Shown one piece after another: positions 1-10,986 of a DNA stretch of 64,000 bases. The notes below the pieces were generated by a model, which saw only the letters and a list, made by a program, of their open reading frames with translations, did not search any database and was not told the origin of the DNA. The number at the start of each line of letters is the position of its first letter. The stretch's first letter is position 1. The translations under genes and the position numbers were made by a program. The DNA is from Erigeron canadensis (Eukaryota > Streptophyta > Magnoliopsida > Asterales > Asteraceae), in assembly GCF_010389155.1 (NCBI RefSeq), contig NC_057762.1:8419513-8483512 (forward strand), read 5' to 3'.

Positions 1-460
1 ACAAATAAGAAGTCGTGGGAACCCTCACTTACTTAATTTTTTCTGACGTCCGTGGTTAATCTGTAGGAAAATATTTCCCACAGATTACCCACAAATAAAT
101 AGTATCCGTGGGAAATCATTTAGTAATAATGTTTTTCATATTCGTGAAAAATCCGTGGGAAGAATTTACCCACAGATTACCCACGGACATACCTAGACCG
201 TGGGAAATCGGTGGGAAATATTTCTCAAAAAATATGTTTAAGTATCCGTGGGAAATATTTTCCGCAGATTTCCCACGGGTTGTTATAAGACGGTGGAAAA
301 TCCGTGAGAATTGTATGTGAAATATTTATTTAAAAATCTTTTTTCCAATCTGTGGGTAATACGTGGGAAAAATTTCCACGATTTTCCACAGATTTCCCAT
401 AGATTATGTTATTTCGTGGGTAACCCGTGGTAAATCCGTGGAAAAATTATGAGAAATTCA
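1..460. repeat. Subterminal repeat array, left side of CACTA-like element
   Basis: About 20 degenerate copies of CCGTGGGAAAT and its complement ATTTCCCACGG are arranged singly and as head-to-head pairs such as GGGAAATATTTCCC. In CACTA elements such arrays bind the element-encoded DNA-binding protein. The short ORFs seen here on both strands are by-products of the repeat. Confidence 0.6.
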
Positions 461-696
461 TACAATTGTCAAGTTTTTGTATATAGTGTTTGTATAGAAG
501 TACATTGTATGTAAGTACATATACGTAATTTCTAAACACGCACATACATACGTATGGTACATATTATATGTATCATGTATATATGTATGTATGTATAATA
601 CATGTATATATTCATATAAATATAGTTAAGACTATACATCTATCCATAAACACATACATACATAAGTATAATATATATATATATATATATAAAAGA

Positions 697-925
697 TTTG
701 TTAACTAGTGTCCCTGGCGCATTAGTTAGTGTGTATTCAATGAAGTTTGAGTTTCCTAAAATAGATTAATATGTATTTATGATTAGTTTAAAATTGTAAG
801 AATTAACCTGATTTCATGACTATTAAATGTATTTTCACTAAATATTAATTAAATTTATCAATATTTTAGGAAACTCGAAGTTCACTAAACATCCCTTAAT
901 TGATGTCTAGGGGCATTAGTTACCA
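697..925. mobile_element. Foldback MITE-like element
   Basis: The left arm (from GTTAACTAGTGTCCC) and the complement of the right arm (from GGTAACTAATGCCCC) match over about 60 bp, including a shared GAGTTTCCTAAAATA block at the inner end of both arms. The interior is AT-rich and noncoding. No clear target duplication is visible, so the superfamily is not assigned. It lies inside the CACTA-like element. Confidence 0.5.
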
Positions 926-1070
926 ATTCCTTATATGCTATTAGTACACACAACATACTCGCATCTCAAACATACTTATATACACGTATAGTACCTACAT
1001 ATCACATATATACCTACATATGTTATATGTGTACATGTAATACATACATAGAACATATATATACTATTTT

Positions 1071-1430
1071 ATCATCAATATACTAAAACAAGATTGAATG
1101 AGTTTTAAAGTATGTGGCACATGCTATAAAAAGTCATGTGTCGTTTTGATTTAATATTTTTCAAATATATTTATACTCCTTAATGAAATAATATAAGCAT
1201 ATCTATCTAATTTATCTTACATTTAATTCATTAATTTAAGTATAAATATCTTATACGCTTAGTGAAATAATTTACAATATAAATCACCAACCCTTATAAT
1301 AACTAAACTATCGTTTTTTTGTATTAATTATTTTTACATTAATAAGCACATAACTACCGACACCACCGCACGTCACCCCACTACCGTCGTTACTATCGCC
1401 ATCACTGCCACCACACGACGATTACTTGAA
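1071..1430 (+). mobile_element. Degenerate Helitron-like fragment
   Basis: The stretch has a TC...ATACTAAAACAAG-like start, an AT-rich body, a TTTTTACATTAATAA block and then an ACCACCGCAC triplet-rich tract. The same order occurs in the better-preserved Helitron-like elements at 18852, 40995 and 42098. The 3' hairpin and CTAG end are missing or mutated here. Confidence 0.3.
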
Positions 1431-2353
1431 AAAAATATATTATTATCTTTTTGTACCTAATCTATGCTTAATGATAGGCCCCGTTTTTTTTAATTAATAG
1501 ACTTAAAGATTCGACATTTAACACATTAAGTTAAGTTTATATTTTTTTTTTACTTAATTTTAGTTGTATAAATTAATTATTATACTCTTTGATATATTAA
1601 TTAAAAATAATAAAATAATAATAATTAATCAAATTCTAAAACTTATCATTAATAATATAATAATAATTATCTCTTTCTCTTTTTTCATATATCTTTCATA
1701 TTATATATATATTTTTCATCTAACATGTTTCGCCTTCACCTTCTTTTATCTCTTTTTTCATATCTATCAACTGTACTCTTGAAGTAGCTTCTCGGCAACA
1801 CCATAGCATCTCGGGTACACCATAAGGTAAATCAATATAATCAATTATACAAAATGGTTTTAATATACAGAGACCGTTTTTGGTCCATAATTCATTGTGC
1901 CATCAGTTACAACTATAAATAGATTTAAAACTATTCGGGAGTTCTTTGTTTAATGGTACTTTTAGAACGAGAGGCCATAGTAATTGGGTCAAAGCAATTT
2001 ATAGAATTAAAGATTGAATAATATATAATATACATATATGTCGAAGGCTATTGAACAGATTTATAGAATTAAAGATTGAATAAGATAGGACATAGAAGAT
2101 TGATTTTAAGTGACAAACAGGGAAAAGACTTTAATAAATTGAAAAAAGTTAAAATGATTCAAATTTATATAAAATTATTTCAGGTTCAGGTATAAAGATC
2201 GAAGATTTATGGTCTCTTATTCCCGTCCTCATCCCCACCGGGGAATATAATTACATCTCCATCCCCGGTCAACTCAGAGATTCCCCGAGCAAATAGGGCT
2301 TGGGTATCGGATTCCTTATCAGGTATGAGTATTTTTGTCGTCCCTCAATACCA

Positions 2354-2596
2354 TCTACCAATAAACTAAAAGAGGATTGATATGTTCTTGAAACGATACG
2401 TGGCGTAATCTTTGATCGACACATGTCTTTATATTTATTTATTTTATTAAATTAGTTTTTTAAATGTATATGGATTCAATTTCCTTATTAAACCTAACCA
2501 CAATTTATTTTATACTCACGAATTATGTATGTGGCATATTCAAATTTCTTTATGATTATATATAGCTACCGTACATCGTACGGGTATTAGGATTAG
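2354..2596 (+). mobile_element. Helitron-like short element
   Basis: It starts A|TCTACCAATAAACTAAA and ends with a small hairpin (CCGTACATCGTACGG) about 12 nt before TTAG|T, close to the CTAG|T end of plant Helitrons. A second diverged copy at 51872-52450 shares the ACGTGGCGTAATC block near the start and the hairpin near the end. No ORF is present. The end (TTAG, not CTAG) makes the class assignment moderate. Confidence 0.4.
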
Positions 2597-4737
2597 TAAT
2601 CTTAAGAAAATAAAGTTATAATGTTTTGTTTTAAAGTTAATAACGTAGCAAATATATTTAAAGAAAAACTTATAAAGAAATAACAAAATTTGAAACCTTT
2701 TAAAAAGTTTCACCAAATTCATTCCACCGCTTTAATTTCCCTCCACCCACTAAAACACTTGTCAATTAACTTTTTAACATATCTTCGGATCCATTCGGTT
2801 CTGCAAAACCCTAACACAGCCGCCATAACTTCCGCTGGAACACCCTCTCCCCTGCTACAGCAGTCTCACCACCACTACATGACCACCACAGTGCACCAGC
2901 ACCAGTAACCACCACTCGATGACCACCACAGCGTACCGTCTCCACAGCCGTAAGCCACCGCCACTCTTATAGGTATGTAATTTTATTGTTAGTTTGTGTA
3001 AAAACTGTATACGAGTATTAATTAAGGAATTGTCATTTTAATTTGTTTGTTATTTGTTTTCAATGTTTGCTTAGGGTTATAAATGTGGATTTTCTTCATA
3101 TCTGTTCTACTATTTTGTTAATTAAAAATAATAAATAAAAAATGTATATTTGTATGGTTATGCTGCATCATGTCAGTGGAGAAATACCTCAATAATCGTA
3201 TGCTTGGTACCAGTTAATTGGTAGATGGAAAGATATACTGTTTATTCTTTTTGTATATATAATTACAGATCCTGAAATTTTTTAATATATATATATATAC
3301 ACAATTACAGTTAGTGTTGTAAATATATCTAATTGGTAGATGAAAACGTTTATATATATATGTATATATATATATATATATATAAATATAGTGTGTGTTG
3401 AATTTGTAGGTATTGTTTATTCTTTTTGTAAATATGCATTTGGGGTTTCTTGATTTATGCAAAAATGGAAATGGGTGTTTGCTGCTAGGTGTAGTTTTGA
3501 TTTAAGTTTGATATAAGTTATGTGATTGTTTATTGATATTAATATCTTAGTATGCGGTGAATGCAAATGACTTATTTTCAAACTGCTTTACTCTTTTTCA
3601 TTGAGTACGTCTATCTTAAAGGTGTTTTCTAGTTTACACATGTGATCAATAAAATCAGCTTCAAGGTCTTTTAAAAAAATAATGTTTGGGCGTGTTTTTA
3701 CTGTTTAAAGTTGTAATAACGATGCAATCAGTTGTTTAATCTATTCTTGTTACTTTTGTTTTTTTTTTGTTTGAATAAGTTCTTGGATTGAGTGGTTCAG
3801 AGATTTCAGAGATGAGGAAACCGTTGCAGTCATATATTTTAGAGTTGGATATGCACCCACCGATTATCCGTCTTTAAACAATGAGTAGAATCTTGAGAGT
3901 TCTTGTTAAAAAATATTTTGTTTTATTTATAATTGAGTACGATTTGAAGTTTATGTATTTTGTAGGAGTAGAAAGCTAGACTATTGATGGAAGAGTCTTC
4001 AACTATTAAGCGCCCTTCAATCTCTTATCTTATTGGCACTATGAAAGTTTACCAAGAGCTTGCAAAATCAAATGTGCTTGAGAGGTAATAATAAAGATAT
4101 ACGATATGACTTTTCATTAAATGGTCCCAATTTTGGAGATGTTAAAGTATTCCATTTTGGCATTTTCCAATCAAGACATGAGCTTGTGTACTATGATATA
4201 GTTATTACTGTGATGCAGTTATTACATGGTGTCATTTTGAGTGTATGCGTGAATCAGGGGACAGGGGGGATGATATGGTCACTTATCCATGCTTGCTTGT
4301 ATATTAGTAAAATGGGGATCAGTTTGCTTCAGATATCAGATGCCTGGGATTCTTCTCAATTGGTCCAATTTGAGATATTTTATAGTTTTATAACTAACCG
4401 ATCAATATGGATAAAATAAAATGAAAAATAGTTTAAAAGTATAAGGTCATGTGTGTTAAAATTTGTTAAAAACTAATCAAAAGTGGATCGCAGTATGTTT
4501 TAAGACGTAAAACACTAAAACCGTATAAATCTCAGTTTTTTTTTTGTGCTTGGGGTAGTTTATTGAATTACTCATTTTATTTGAGGAGGGGTATAAATAT
4601 GGATCGAATATGACGGTTCCTAAGTTATAATCTCAAATTTTGTTTAAGTTTGACTTTTAAAGTCAATAGTTTTGATCTATGGGTGTTCTGTTATTTTGTT
4701 AGTAAAAATCGGTTGTATGATGTGTTTTATGTAGGTA

Positions 4738-4950
4738 CAAATTTTGACTCAAAGTTTGGAGGAGATGCAAGCAAGACATGAGACACAACAAAAGGAGATT
4801 GACGAGATGAAAAGGCGTGAAGAAAAGCAAAAAAAAGAACTAGAAGAACTGAGAGCAAAAAGTGAAGTCGGAACAAAAGAAGCGAAAGCCGCCATTGCCG
4901 CCATGATGAAGTTCTTACCTGATATGACGCTACCGACACCACCGGCCTAA
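4738..4950 (+). pseudogene. Coiled-coil exon of a CACTA-associated protein
   Basis: After a plausible acceptor (TTTATGTAG) this frame encodes about 70 residues. A long charged heptad-type helix (SLEEMQARHE ... EIDEMKRREEKQ ... ELEELRAK) is followed by a short proline tail and a stop. Such Glu/Lys/Gln-rich coiled coils occur at the C-terminus of Ptta/En/Spm-family proteins, and its place about 230 nt before the right subterminal array fits the last exon of a CACTA gene. Upstream exons could not be recognised: the 4060-4419 frame has no motif I know. It is probably a remnant. An unrelated captured exon is the alternative. Confidence 0.35.
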
Positions 4951-5175
4951 ATCTTAGGATTTATTAAAACTTTGTTAGTTTGAATTATTCAAAACTTTAA
5001 CTTTTGAATGATGTTATGAATGTTTCTTTGATGGATGTATTTTGAATTTAGGTAATGGATATTATGCATTTTAGTAGTTTGAATATTGATTGATTACTTT
5101 TGTAGTTGAATATATATTTAATTATACAGGGAAGAAAATGGAATAGAAAATATATAATTGTATTATTAAATCAAA

Positions 5176-5543
5176 AATGACGTTTGTGGGAAATCCGTGG
5201 GAAATAATTCTGTGGGAAATCTGTGTGAAATAATCTAAAAAATTCCGTGGGAAACGGAAAATTTGTGTGAATGAAAATTCGTGTGAAATCGGTGAAAAAC
5301 TAAAATCTGTGGGAAAAATAAAAAGCATATCGTTGAAATTCCGTGGGAAATCCGTTAGTATCGCCGTGGGAAATTCCGTGGGAATATTTCCCACGAATTT
5401 AAAATCGTGGGAAATATTTTGTGGCCGTGGGAAAATTCGTGGGAAATTATTTCCCACGCCACTTTTAATGGCGGCCACGATCCGTGGGAAAACAACCATT
5501 TCCCACGGATTTGTCCTTGGGAATACGACAGTTTTCTAGTAGT
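5176..5543. repeat. Subterminal repeat array and right terminus of CACTA-like element
   Basis: Dense CCGTGGGAAAT motifs run mostly in the forward orientation, with the complement near 5388 and 5450, and end in ACGACAGTTTTCTAGTAGTT. The terminal block complements to ACTACTAGAAAACTGTCG, a CACTA-type end. Long open frames on both strands here are an effect of the stop-poor repeat. Confidence 0.6.
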
Positions 5544-5955
5544 TATTTAGGCGAATATTATCATGGTTTCATGCATTCATATAATCATATGTTTTAATAC
5601 CTACATGGAAGAATCTGTGTATGTGTAAAATCACATGACATGCGTGTTGTGATAAAACTTGACATAAACATAGCCTCTATGGATCATGGATGCACATTTC
5701 ATGTATTACTAATTAATTTCATAATTCATATATTTTCTTTGAAATTTTTTTCAACATTCGATCCCAAAACTTGTTATATTCCGAAAAACTCGGACATAAT
5801 ATGATTACAAAAATTTCAAAAAAAAATTAATCTCAAAGACTTATCATTCTAAAAAACCAAATCAAATGTATAATATATGAGAAAACCAGAGATGCCTACT
5901 TAATTACATTATTTAGCCAATTATTACTAGTTGATATGTGTATGTGTCGTTGGCC
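5544..5955. other. Intergenic, no feature seen
   Basis: AT-rich sequence between the CACTA-like terminus and the Harbinger element. I see no ORF, repeat or RNA gene. Confidence 0.6.
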
Positions 5956-5958
5956 TTA

Positions 5959-7141
5959 GGGGGGAGGGAGTCGACGGCGAGATGGGGTGCGAGTTGGAGC
6001 GAGATGGAGCGAGCTCAGAGGGTTTCGGGTGCGAGCATGGCGAGCTGGGGTGCGAGATCATTGAACGAGCATCTAGCTCGCAAGAGGTTGGGTGAAGAAT
6101 CCAAAAAGTAACCGTTGGAGGGGGGTGTTTTGCCAAAAGTTCAAATGCACAAGTAGCCGTTTTAGGGGGTTGTTTTGCCAAAAATTCGAAATAGAAGGTT
6201 TCTTCTTGTATGTTTAAAATTACAAATTAAACCTCCATTGTATATATATATATATACATACATATAACCGGTTTCAAACCAAGTATATGAAACATATATA
6301 CACACATAATCAACCCACACCTCAAACATATACCCGGTTTCAAATCGAATGGATCCTATAAACAATAACACATGCGCAAAGATTAAAGGTCGTGAATGGC
6401 CAAATCATCAACAACAATCCACACTTCGGCAGCCCACACCTCAGCAGCCACAACCCACACGACTACACAATCAACAACAACCCATACATTGGCAGCCACA
6501 ACCAAAAACTCGACCCCACCACCAGACTCATGTAGCCGGCGACCCATTTCATACGAGTGGGTGGAGCTCTCAACAATACTATCGACCCGAACCAGTGACA
6601 CCTCTACCACGAAACTCTATTTCTCAACCAAATCATTCTTATTCTCTTGATGGCCTTGACTCCCTCCCCGGTGCGAATGAGTTTGAGCTTGACCTACATT
6701 GAGGAAAAGGAGAAAAAAAACCAACTAATCGACACAAAGCAACAAAATGAAGATTACAAGTTTTTCAACAAATCGCATCATCTAGCCACGGGGGCAATGT
6801 TGGAATGGGTCCTAAATCGAAAGCGTGCTATTGCCGAGAAGTATGGTTAGAATTGTGACTTTTAGAAGTATTATCGTATTTTAATATTTGTGTAACAAAC
6901 TTATTAATTAATATTAATGTTAGTTTTTAATATAATTTGGTTAACTATATTCTTAAAGAGTTTAAAATGCAAAATTATTAATGTTAAGGATAAGTAATGA
7001 AAATTTTAAAGAAAAGGTTGGGAGTATCAAATGCCACTAAAAAAGGTTGAAAAAAAGGTTGGAGGGTTGAAATGAGGTAAAGTAATTTGATTGGTTATTT
7101 GAAGGGAGATGAGAAGGTTGAACCTTTCGGCTCCCTCCCCC
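5959..7141 (+). mobile_element. Non-autonomous PIF/Harbinger element
   Basis: Imperfect terminal inverted repeats (left GGGGGGAGGGAGTCGACGG, right complement GGGGGAGGGAGCCGAAAGG) are flanked by TTA on both sides (5956-5958 and 7142-7144). TTA/TAA duplications and G-rich ends of this kind are diagnostic of PIF/Harbinger. The element is 1183 bp and carries remnants of the Harbinger accessory (Myb/NAM-associated-type) ORF. It contains no transposase. Confidence 0.75.
6349..6849 (+). pseudogene. Harbinger accessory ORF (Myb/NAM-associated type), internally deleted
   Basis: The N-terminal part starts at ATG 6349 (MDPINNN, then a Gln/Pro/His-rich stretch), which resembles the start of plant Harbinger-associated ORF1 proteins often annotated as glutathione S-transferase T3-like. 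The C-terminal part, in another frame, ends with EDYKFF...LATGAMLEWVLNRKR and AEKYG before the stop at 6847-6849, a typical ending of that family. The central trihelix/Myb DNA-binding region is missing and the frame changes around 6650-6700, so this is a broken internal-deletion derivative. It lies inside the 5959-7141 element. Confidence 0.55.
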
Positions 7142-7144
7142 TTA

Positions 7145-8071
7145 CTTTTTTTAATTGGCTATAAAGTATGGGAAGTGTTTTCTACTTAACATTTTACTTT
7201 CTCTACTATAAATAATTTTTTATGACATATTTATCCTTAACAATTTAATATGACTTTTTGTCTTTAACGATTATAAATGTTCATCGAGTTCATAATTAAG
7301 TATTGTTAATTCTTCTCTTGTTACATCTAGGCCTAAAATAAACAACAATATGAATGGAATAACGTCCACCTACATTTGTTTCCTGATCGAAATTTGTAAT
7401 CTTCAAATGCAGTGATTATTTGTTCATAATTTTGGTCAAGAAAAAGGGGATAATCTTTTTTCATATAATAAAATAATATTATCATATAAATACAAATAAC
7501 TGATTCAAGAAAAATTAAATAAAAGGCAATGATCATACCTAAAAGCCTATAATATTGATAGATTGAAATGAATTACTAAAAATTCAACAATTCTCTTGAA
7601 CGAAAAAAAAAAATGAAAGAAAATTTTTAGGCAGAAATTTAACAAAATATTGTATGTGTGTGAATATTATTATTGTTATTATTATATACATATATTGAAA
7701 AATCACTGTACAAACATCAAAGATATATAATAGGGTTAATTAAAATGTAAAAGATATAACTACGTTTTAAAAGTCATATATGAATTATGAAGGGCAAAAA
7801 TGTCATAAAAGTTTATTTGTAGTAAAGAAAGTAAAATTATAAGTAAAAAAATCAGCTTCAATAAATTATAGATTCTTTTATTATCGAAATTAAATTTCAA
7901 GCTATTTTTTGGATATAAGTGATCCAAAGTTTTTGAAAATAAAACAGCACCAATTAAATACAAAAACCACCACACCAACTACTACTATACAAATACAAAC
8001 CAGCTTGTTACATACAGTACAAACCAACAATTCCTCTTTGGTTTTTGTCCATCCAAACACATCCATTCCTC
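7145..8071. other. Intergenic / NAC upstream region
   Basis: AT-rich DNA with a short ATT/TTA repeat near 7665-7690. It would contain the NAC promoter, but no TATA box or element stands out enough to place. Confidence 0.4.
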
Positions 8072-9245
8072 ATGGACACAAACACCAAAATGCCAATCGG
8101 CTACCGGTTTTGTCCAACCGATGAAGAAATCATCATCCATTATCTCCGCCCTAAAGTCTTCAACTTCCCTTTACCAGCCACCGTTATCCACCACCACCAC
8201 CACCACCTTTTCACCCACCATCCTGCCCACCTCCCCGGCAACCCTAAAGAAAAACGTTATTTCTTTTGTAAAACAAGTGACACTACCCAACAATATTCTC
8301 TGAATATTCCATCTGGTTATTGGAAGCCCATTGTTAATAATAATACCCATAAGCTTATTTTAGCATCTGGGTGTAACCATCCTATTGGTTTCAAGAAATC
8401 CTTTGTGTTTTTTGAGTTTTCGGATCACCGGAAATCGGGTACTAGAACTCCATGGATCTTGCACCAATTTAGACTTCTTTATCCTTTACCAATTAAGGTA
8501 CCTAGCTACTACATTGTTAATTAATTTGTAGTGCATTATTTCTAGTCATTTTATTTTACTACATTTTAGGGTTTGTGTCACATTTGGATCTTTAACATTC
8601 TTGTATATAATGTAATCATATAAATAACATGATTTTATGTAAAAAGTTACGAGTATATGTTAAAGATTTTATAAATCATATATATATTCATGATTTTATG
8701 TAAAAAAAGTTATATGTTAAAATTTTTATACGTATAGCGTATACAGAGTCTAGGTTGCCGAATAATTTTCATGATAGTCAAAAGGATTAGTGAAGTGTAT
8801 GAGATTCTAAGTGTATGTTTTGTAAGGTCGTCGAATACTTTTCATGATAGTCTATAATTCTTATATTCTTTATAAAAGAATTTTAAAAAAGTGGTTTTTT
8901 GTTACAAAATGACTCAAACTCGGCAACATAAAGTCATATTTAAAACCTATATATAACATTTGTTTTGTTATTACATGTGAGGTCTTTTGAATTGAATGTG
9001 TATTATCTGTGATCGATGTGTAGACGGAAGAATGCATGGTATGTAGCATTCATATGAAGACCAAAAAAGTCAAAAAACAACATCAACCTCCGACTAAAAA
9101 GCACAAGAGATCTCATACTAACAGTACTAATGACATTGTTGAGATTGAGGATGATTTATCTTCTTCATCTAGTGGAATTACATTTAATGATGACTTGGAT
9201 AACCAGAAAGAAGAAGAAGATAATGATGATGAAATCAAGAGTTGA
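8072..9245 (+). CDS. NAC-domain transcription factor, atypical (two exons)
   Basis: Exon 1 is 8072-8497 and exon 2 is 9024-9245, joined at GT 8498 / AG 9023 in phase 0; the product is 215 aa. The start MDTNTKMPIGYRF was chosen because NAC subdomain A (GYRFCPTDEEIIIHYLRPKV) follows directly. Subdomain C (KEKRYFFCKTSD, SGYWKPI, IGFKKSFVFFEF) and D (TRTPWILHQFRL) are clear. Subdomain E is a weak EECMVCSIHMK at the exon 2 start, followed by a Lys-rich probable nuclear signal and an acidic/Ser tail. The segment where most NACs have an acidic DxxxxDPWxLP motif is instead a seven-His run with Leu-Phe-Thr-His-His. It resembles the NAC83-like (MPIGYRF) subgroup. DNA binding and dimerisation are known for the family, but whether this short variant works is open. 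A MITE begins 18 nt after the stop. Confidence 0.8.
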
Positions 9246-9263
9246 TTAAACTTAAGAAAAGTT

Positions 9264-9710
9264 CACTACAAACAATGTTGCATTTGTTCATACTTTTAGG
9301 TGAGCATTTGTTCATATTTTTAGGTGAGTGTGAACAAATTAAAAATTTTGTCACACTTTTTAGTGTGTAGAAATAATTTGAATTAAAAGTGTATGGAAAT
9401 TTCTCCACACTAAAAAGTGTGTATAAATAAAAGTTCACACTTTTTAGTATGAACTTTTGTAGTTATTTTGTCACACCTCATTTGTTCACAGTAACTTTTT
9501 TAGTTGTCGTGGACAAATGGAGTGTGACAAAATAATTATGAAAGTTCACACTAAAAAGTGTGAACTTTTATTTCTACACACTTTTTAGCGTAGAAAAATT
9601 TCTACACACTTTTAATTCAATATATTTCTACATACTAAAAAGCGTGACAAAATTTTTAATTTGTTCACACTCACCTAAAAGTGTGAACAAATGCAATATA
9701 ATTTGTAGTG
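9264..9710. mobile_element. CACTA-type MITE (foldback) in the NAC 3' flank
   Basis: The element begins CACTACAA and ends TTGTAGTG, with perfect 3-bp flanking duplications GTT (9261-9263 and 9711-9713), exactly the CACTA signature. Nearly the whole 447 bp is one imperfect palindrome centred near 9495, with smaller palindromes inside (AAGTTCACAC / GTGTGAACTT). The left arm has a tandem duplication of a 26-bp block ending in TTTTTAGGTGAG. It has no ORF and would sit in the NAC 3' UTR or just past it. Confidence 0.85.
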
Positions 9711-9713
9711 GTT

Positions 9714-10986
9714 GTTGTATTCTTACCTAACATTTACTGCTCAACTTAAATTTTTGCAATGTGTTTTATTTTTAGGTTTTAAAAAGTAGCTTTTGACAAA
9801 TTTAATTCAAGGAAGAAGAGTCTTTTAATTATGGAAAATGTTAAATGAAGCCCTTGGGGCTTTACTTAACGTGCATGAAAAGGTTGTATATTTTTATATT
9901 AAATGTTGACCCCTTGAATTTTATAGTAAGTGTACAACTAATTAATGCACCTTAACAAAAGCCTCTTGTGCTTTGTTTAGCAAAACCCAATTAATTATTT
10001 AAGATTTTGTTTTTTTTTTTTTACTTTACTTCTTCATTAATGTTCTGCTATTTTTATGTACTTTGTGATAACGCATTACATGTGCAAGATGGAAAAGGGC
10101 TGGGTGTGGTACTTTTTAACTAAAAGTCATTCAGTCACTCTTTAAAATTATTGTACAATGTAGTAAACAAAAGTAGGTGCATGTGATGTGGATTATGATT
10201 TCAAATGTAAGCATTGAACAATGTGAATTTGAATATAAAATTTGTTATGTTAGTTAAAAAAAAAAATAATAGAACAAGTCCAAGAAAGATTCATATTAAT
10301 GTGAAATTATCAAGAAAGAATACATAAAGATAAGTGTCATGTGTTTTGTCTTGAAGTCGTTAGTGTTAATTACAAGATTGTTTAAAAAACAAAGAGCATA
10401 GATGGGTGTGTTGCTAAGCATTCTTGTTTTTCTATTTTGGTAATTGGTGTAAATTATGTAGGATAAGACAAAGTCAAGAATAAGATTCCTCATGTCCCCC
10501 TAATCTAATTGTTCTCATTATCTAACCCCAATCACAAATTGACATCCACACGGCCATGTCCATGATTGTTAATAGAGTAATACTACGACATTTGGTAAGA
10601 TGTAAAATGAAATATATATTATGATTTCTTTTAAAATATGAAATTTGTAAGATTTAAACAAAATAATAATGGTTTGTATTTTTGTAACCACTACGGTAGT
10701 GGTTTATTGGAATGACTTGTATAATATAGAGGTTATGGCATAAACTCCCTAGTTGTCATAAGAAGTCCTCTTGAAATTAGTTTTTTGGTAAACTGGGTGA
10801 GATAATTAATATAAGCTACATTTCAAGAAAAAAAAAAAGATTAATGTAAGCTAATAAGAAGATAAAAAAGAATAGGTATATATAATTATGTATTATGTAT
10901 ATTATTACTCAATTTAAAAAAATCGAATAAAAATTGTCAGTAGTATATTAATGAATAATGTATTAACTTCTTTAGAAATGTTTTTC
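9714..10986. other. Intergenic, no feature seen
   Basis: AT-rich noncoding DNA with poly-A/T runs. No gene, RNA or clear terminal repeats. Confidence 0.6.

Larger units (their letters stand above)
1..5543. mobile_element. CACTA (En/Spm)-like element, left end outside window
   Basis: Both ends of this stretch (1-460 and about 5176-5543) are packed with short copies of a GTGGGAAAT-like motif in both orientations, as in the subterminal regions of plant CACTA elements. The right edge reads TTTTCTAGTAGTT, the complement of a CACTA-type terminus ACTACTAGAAAA; the expected last base is changed (AACTACTAG rather than CACTACTAG). The interior contains a coiled-coil ORF near 4738-4950 of the kind found in Ptta/En/Spm proteins, AT-rich filler with TA microsatellites (669-690, 3280-3385), a diverged C/G-rich repeat near 2180-2340, and nested foldback and Helitron-like pieces listed separately. 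I see no intact transposase, so it is non-autonomous or decayed. The target duplication cannot be read because the left end is missing. Confidence 0.5.

Noticed and set aside
1..460. CRISPR-like short repeats
   Set aside because: The motif is 9-11 bp, irregularly spaced and in both orientations in a plant nuclear context; it fits CACTA subterminal repeats.
4060..4419. 119-aa open frame as a gene
   Set aside because: No recognisable domain, no splice or promoter support, inside a decayed transposon.
5122..5539. Long frames on both strands (125 and 90 aa)
   Set aside because: Created by the stop-poor GTGGGAAAT array; compositionally repetitive.
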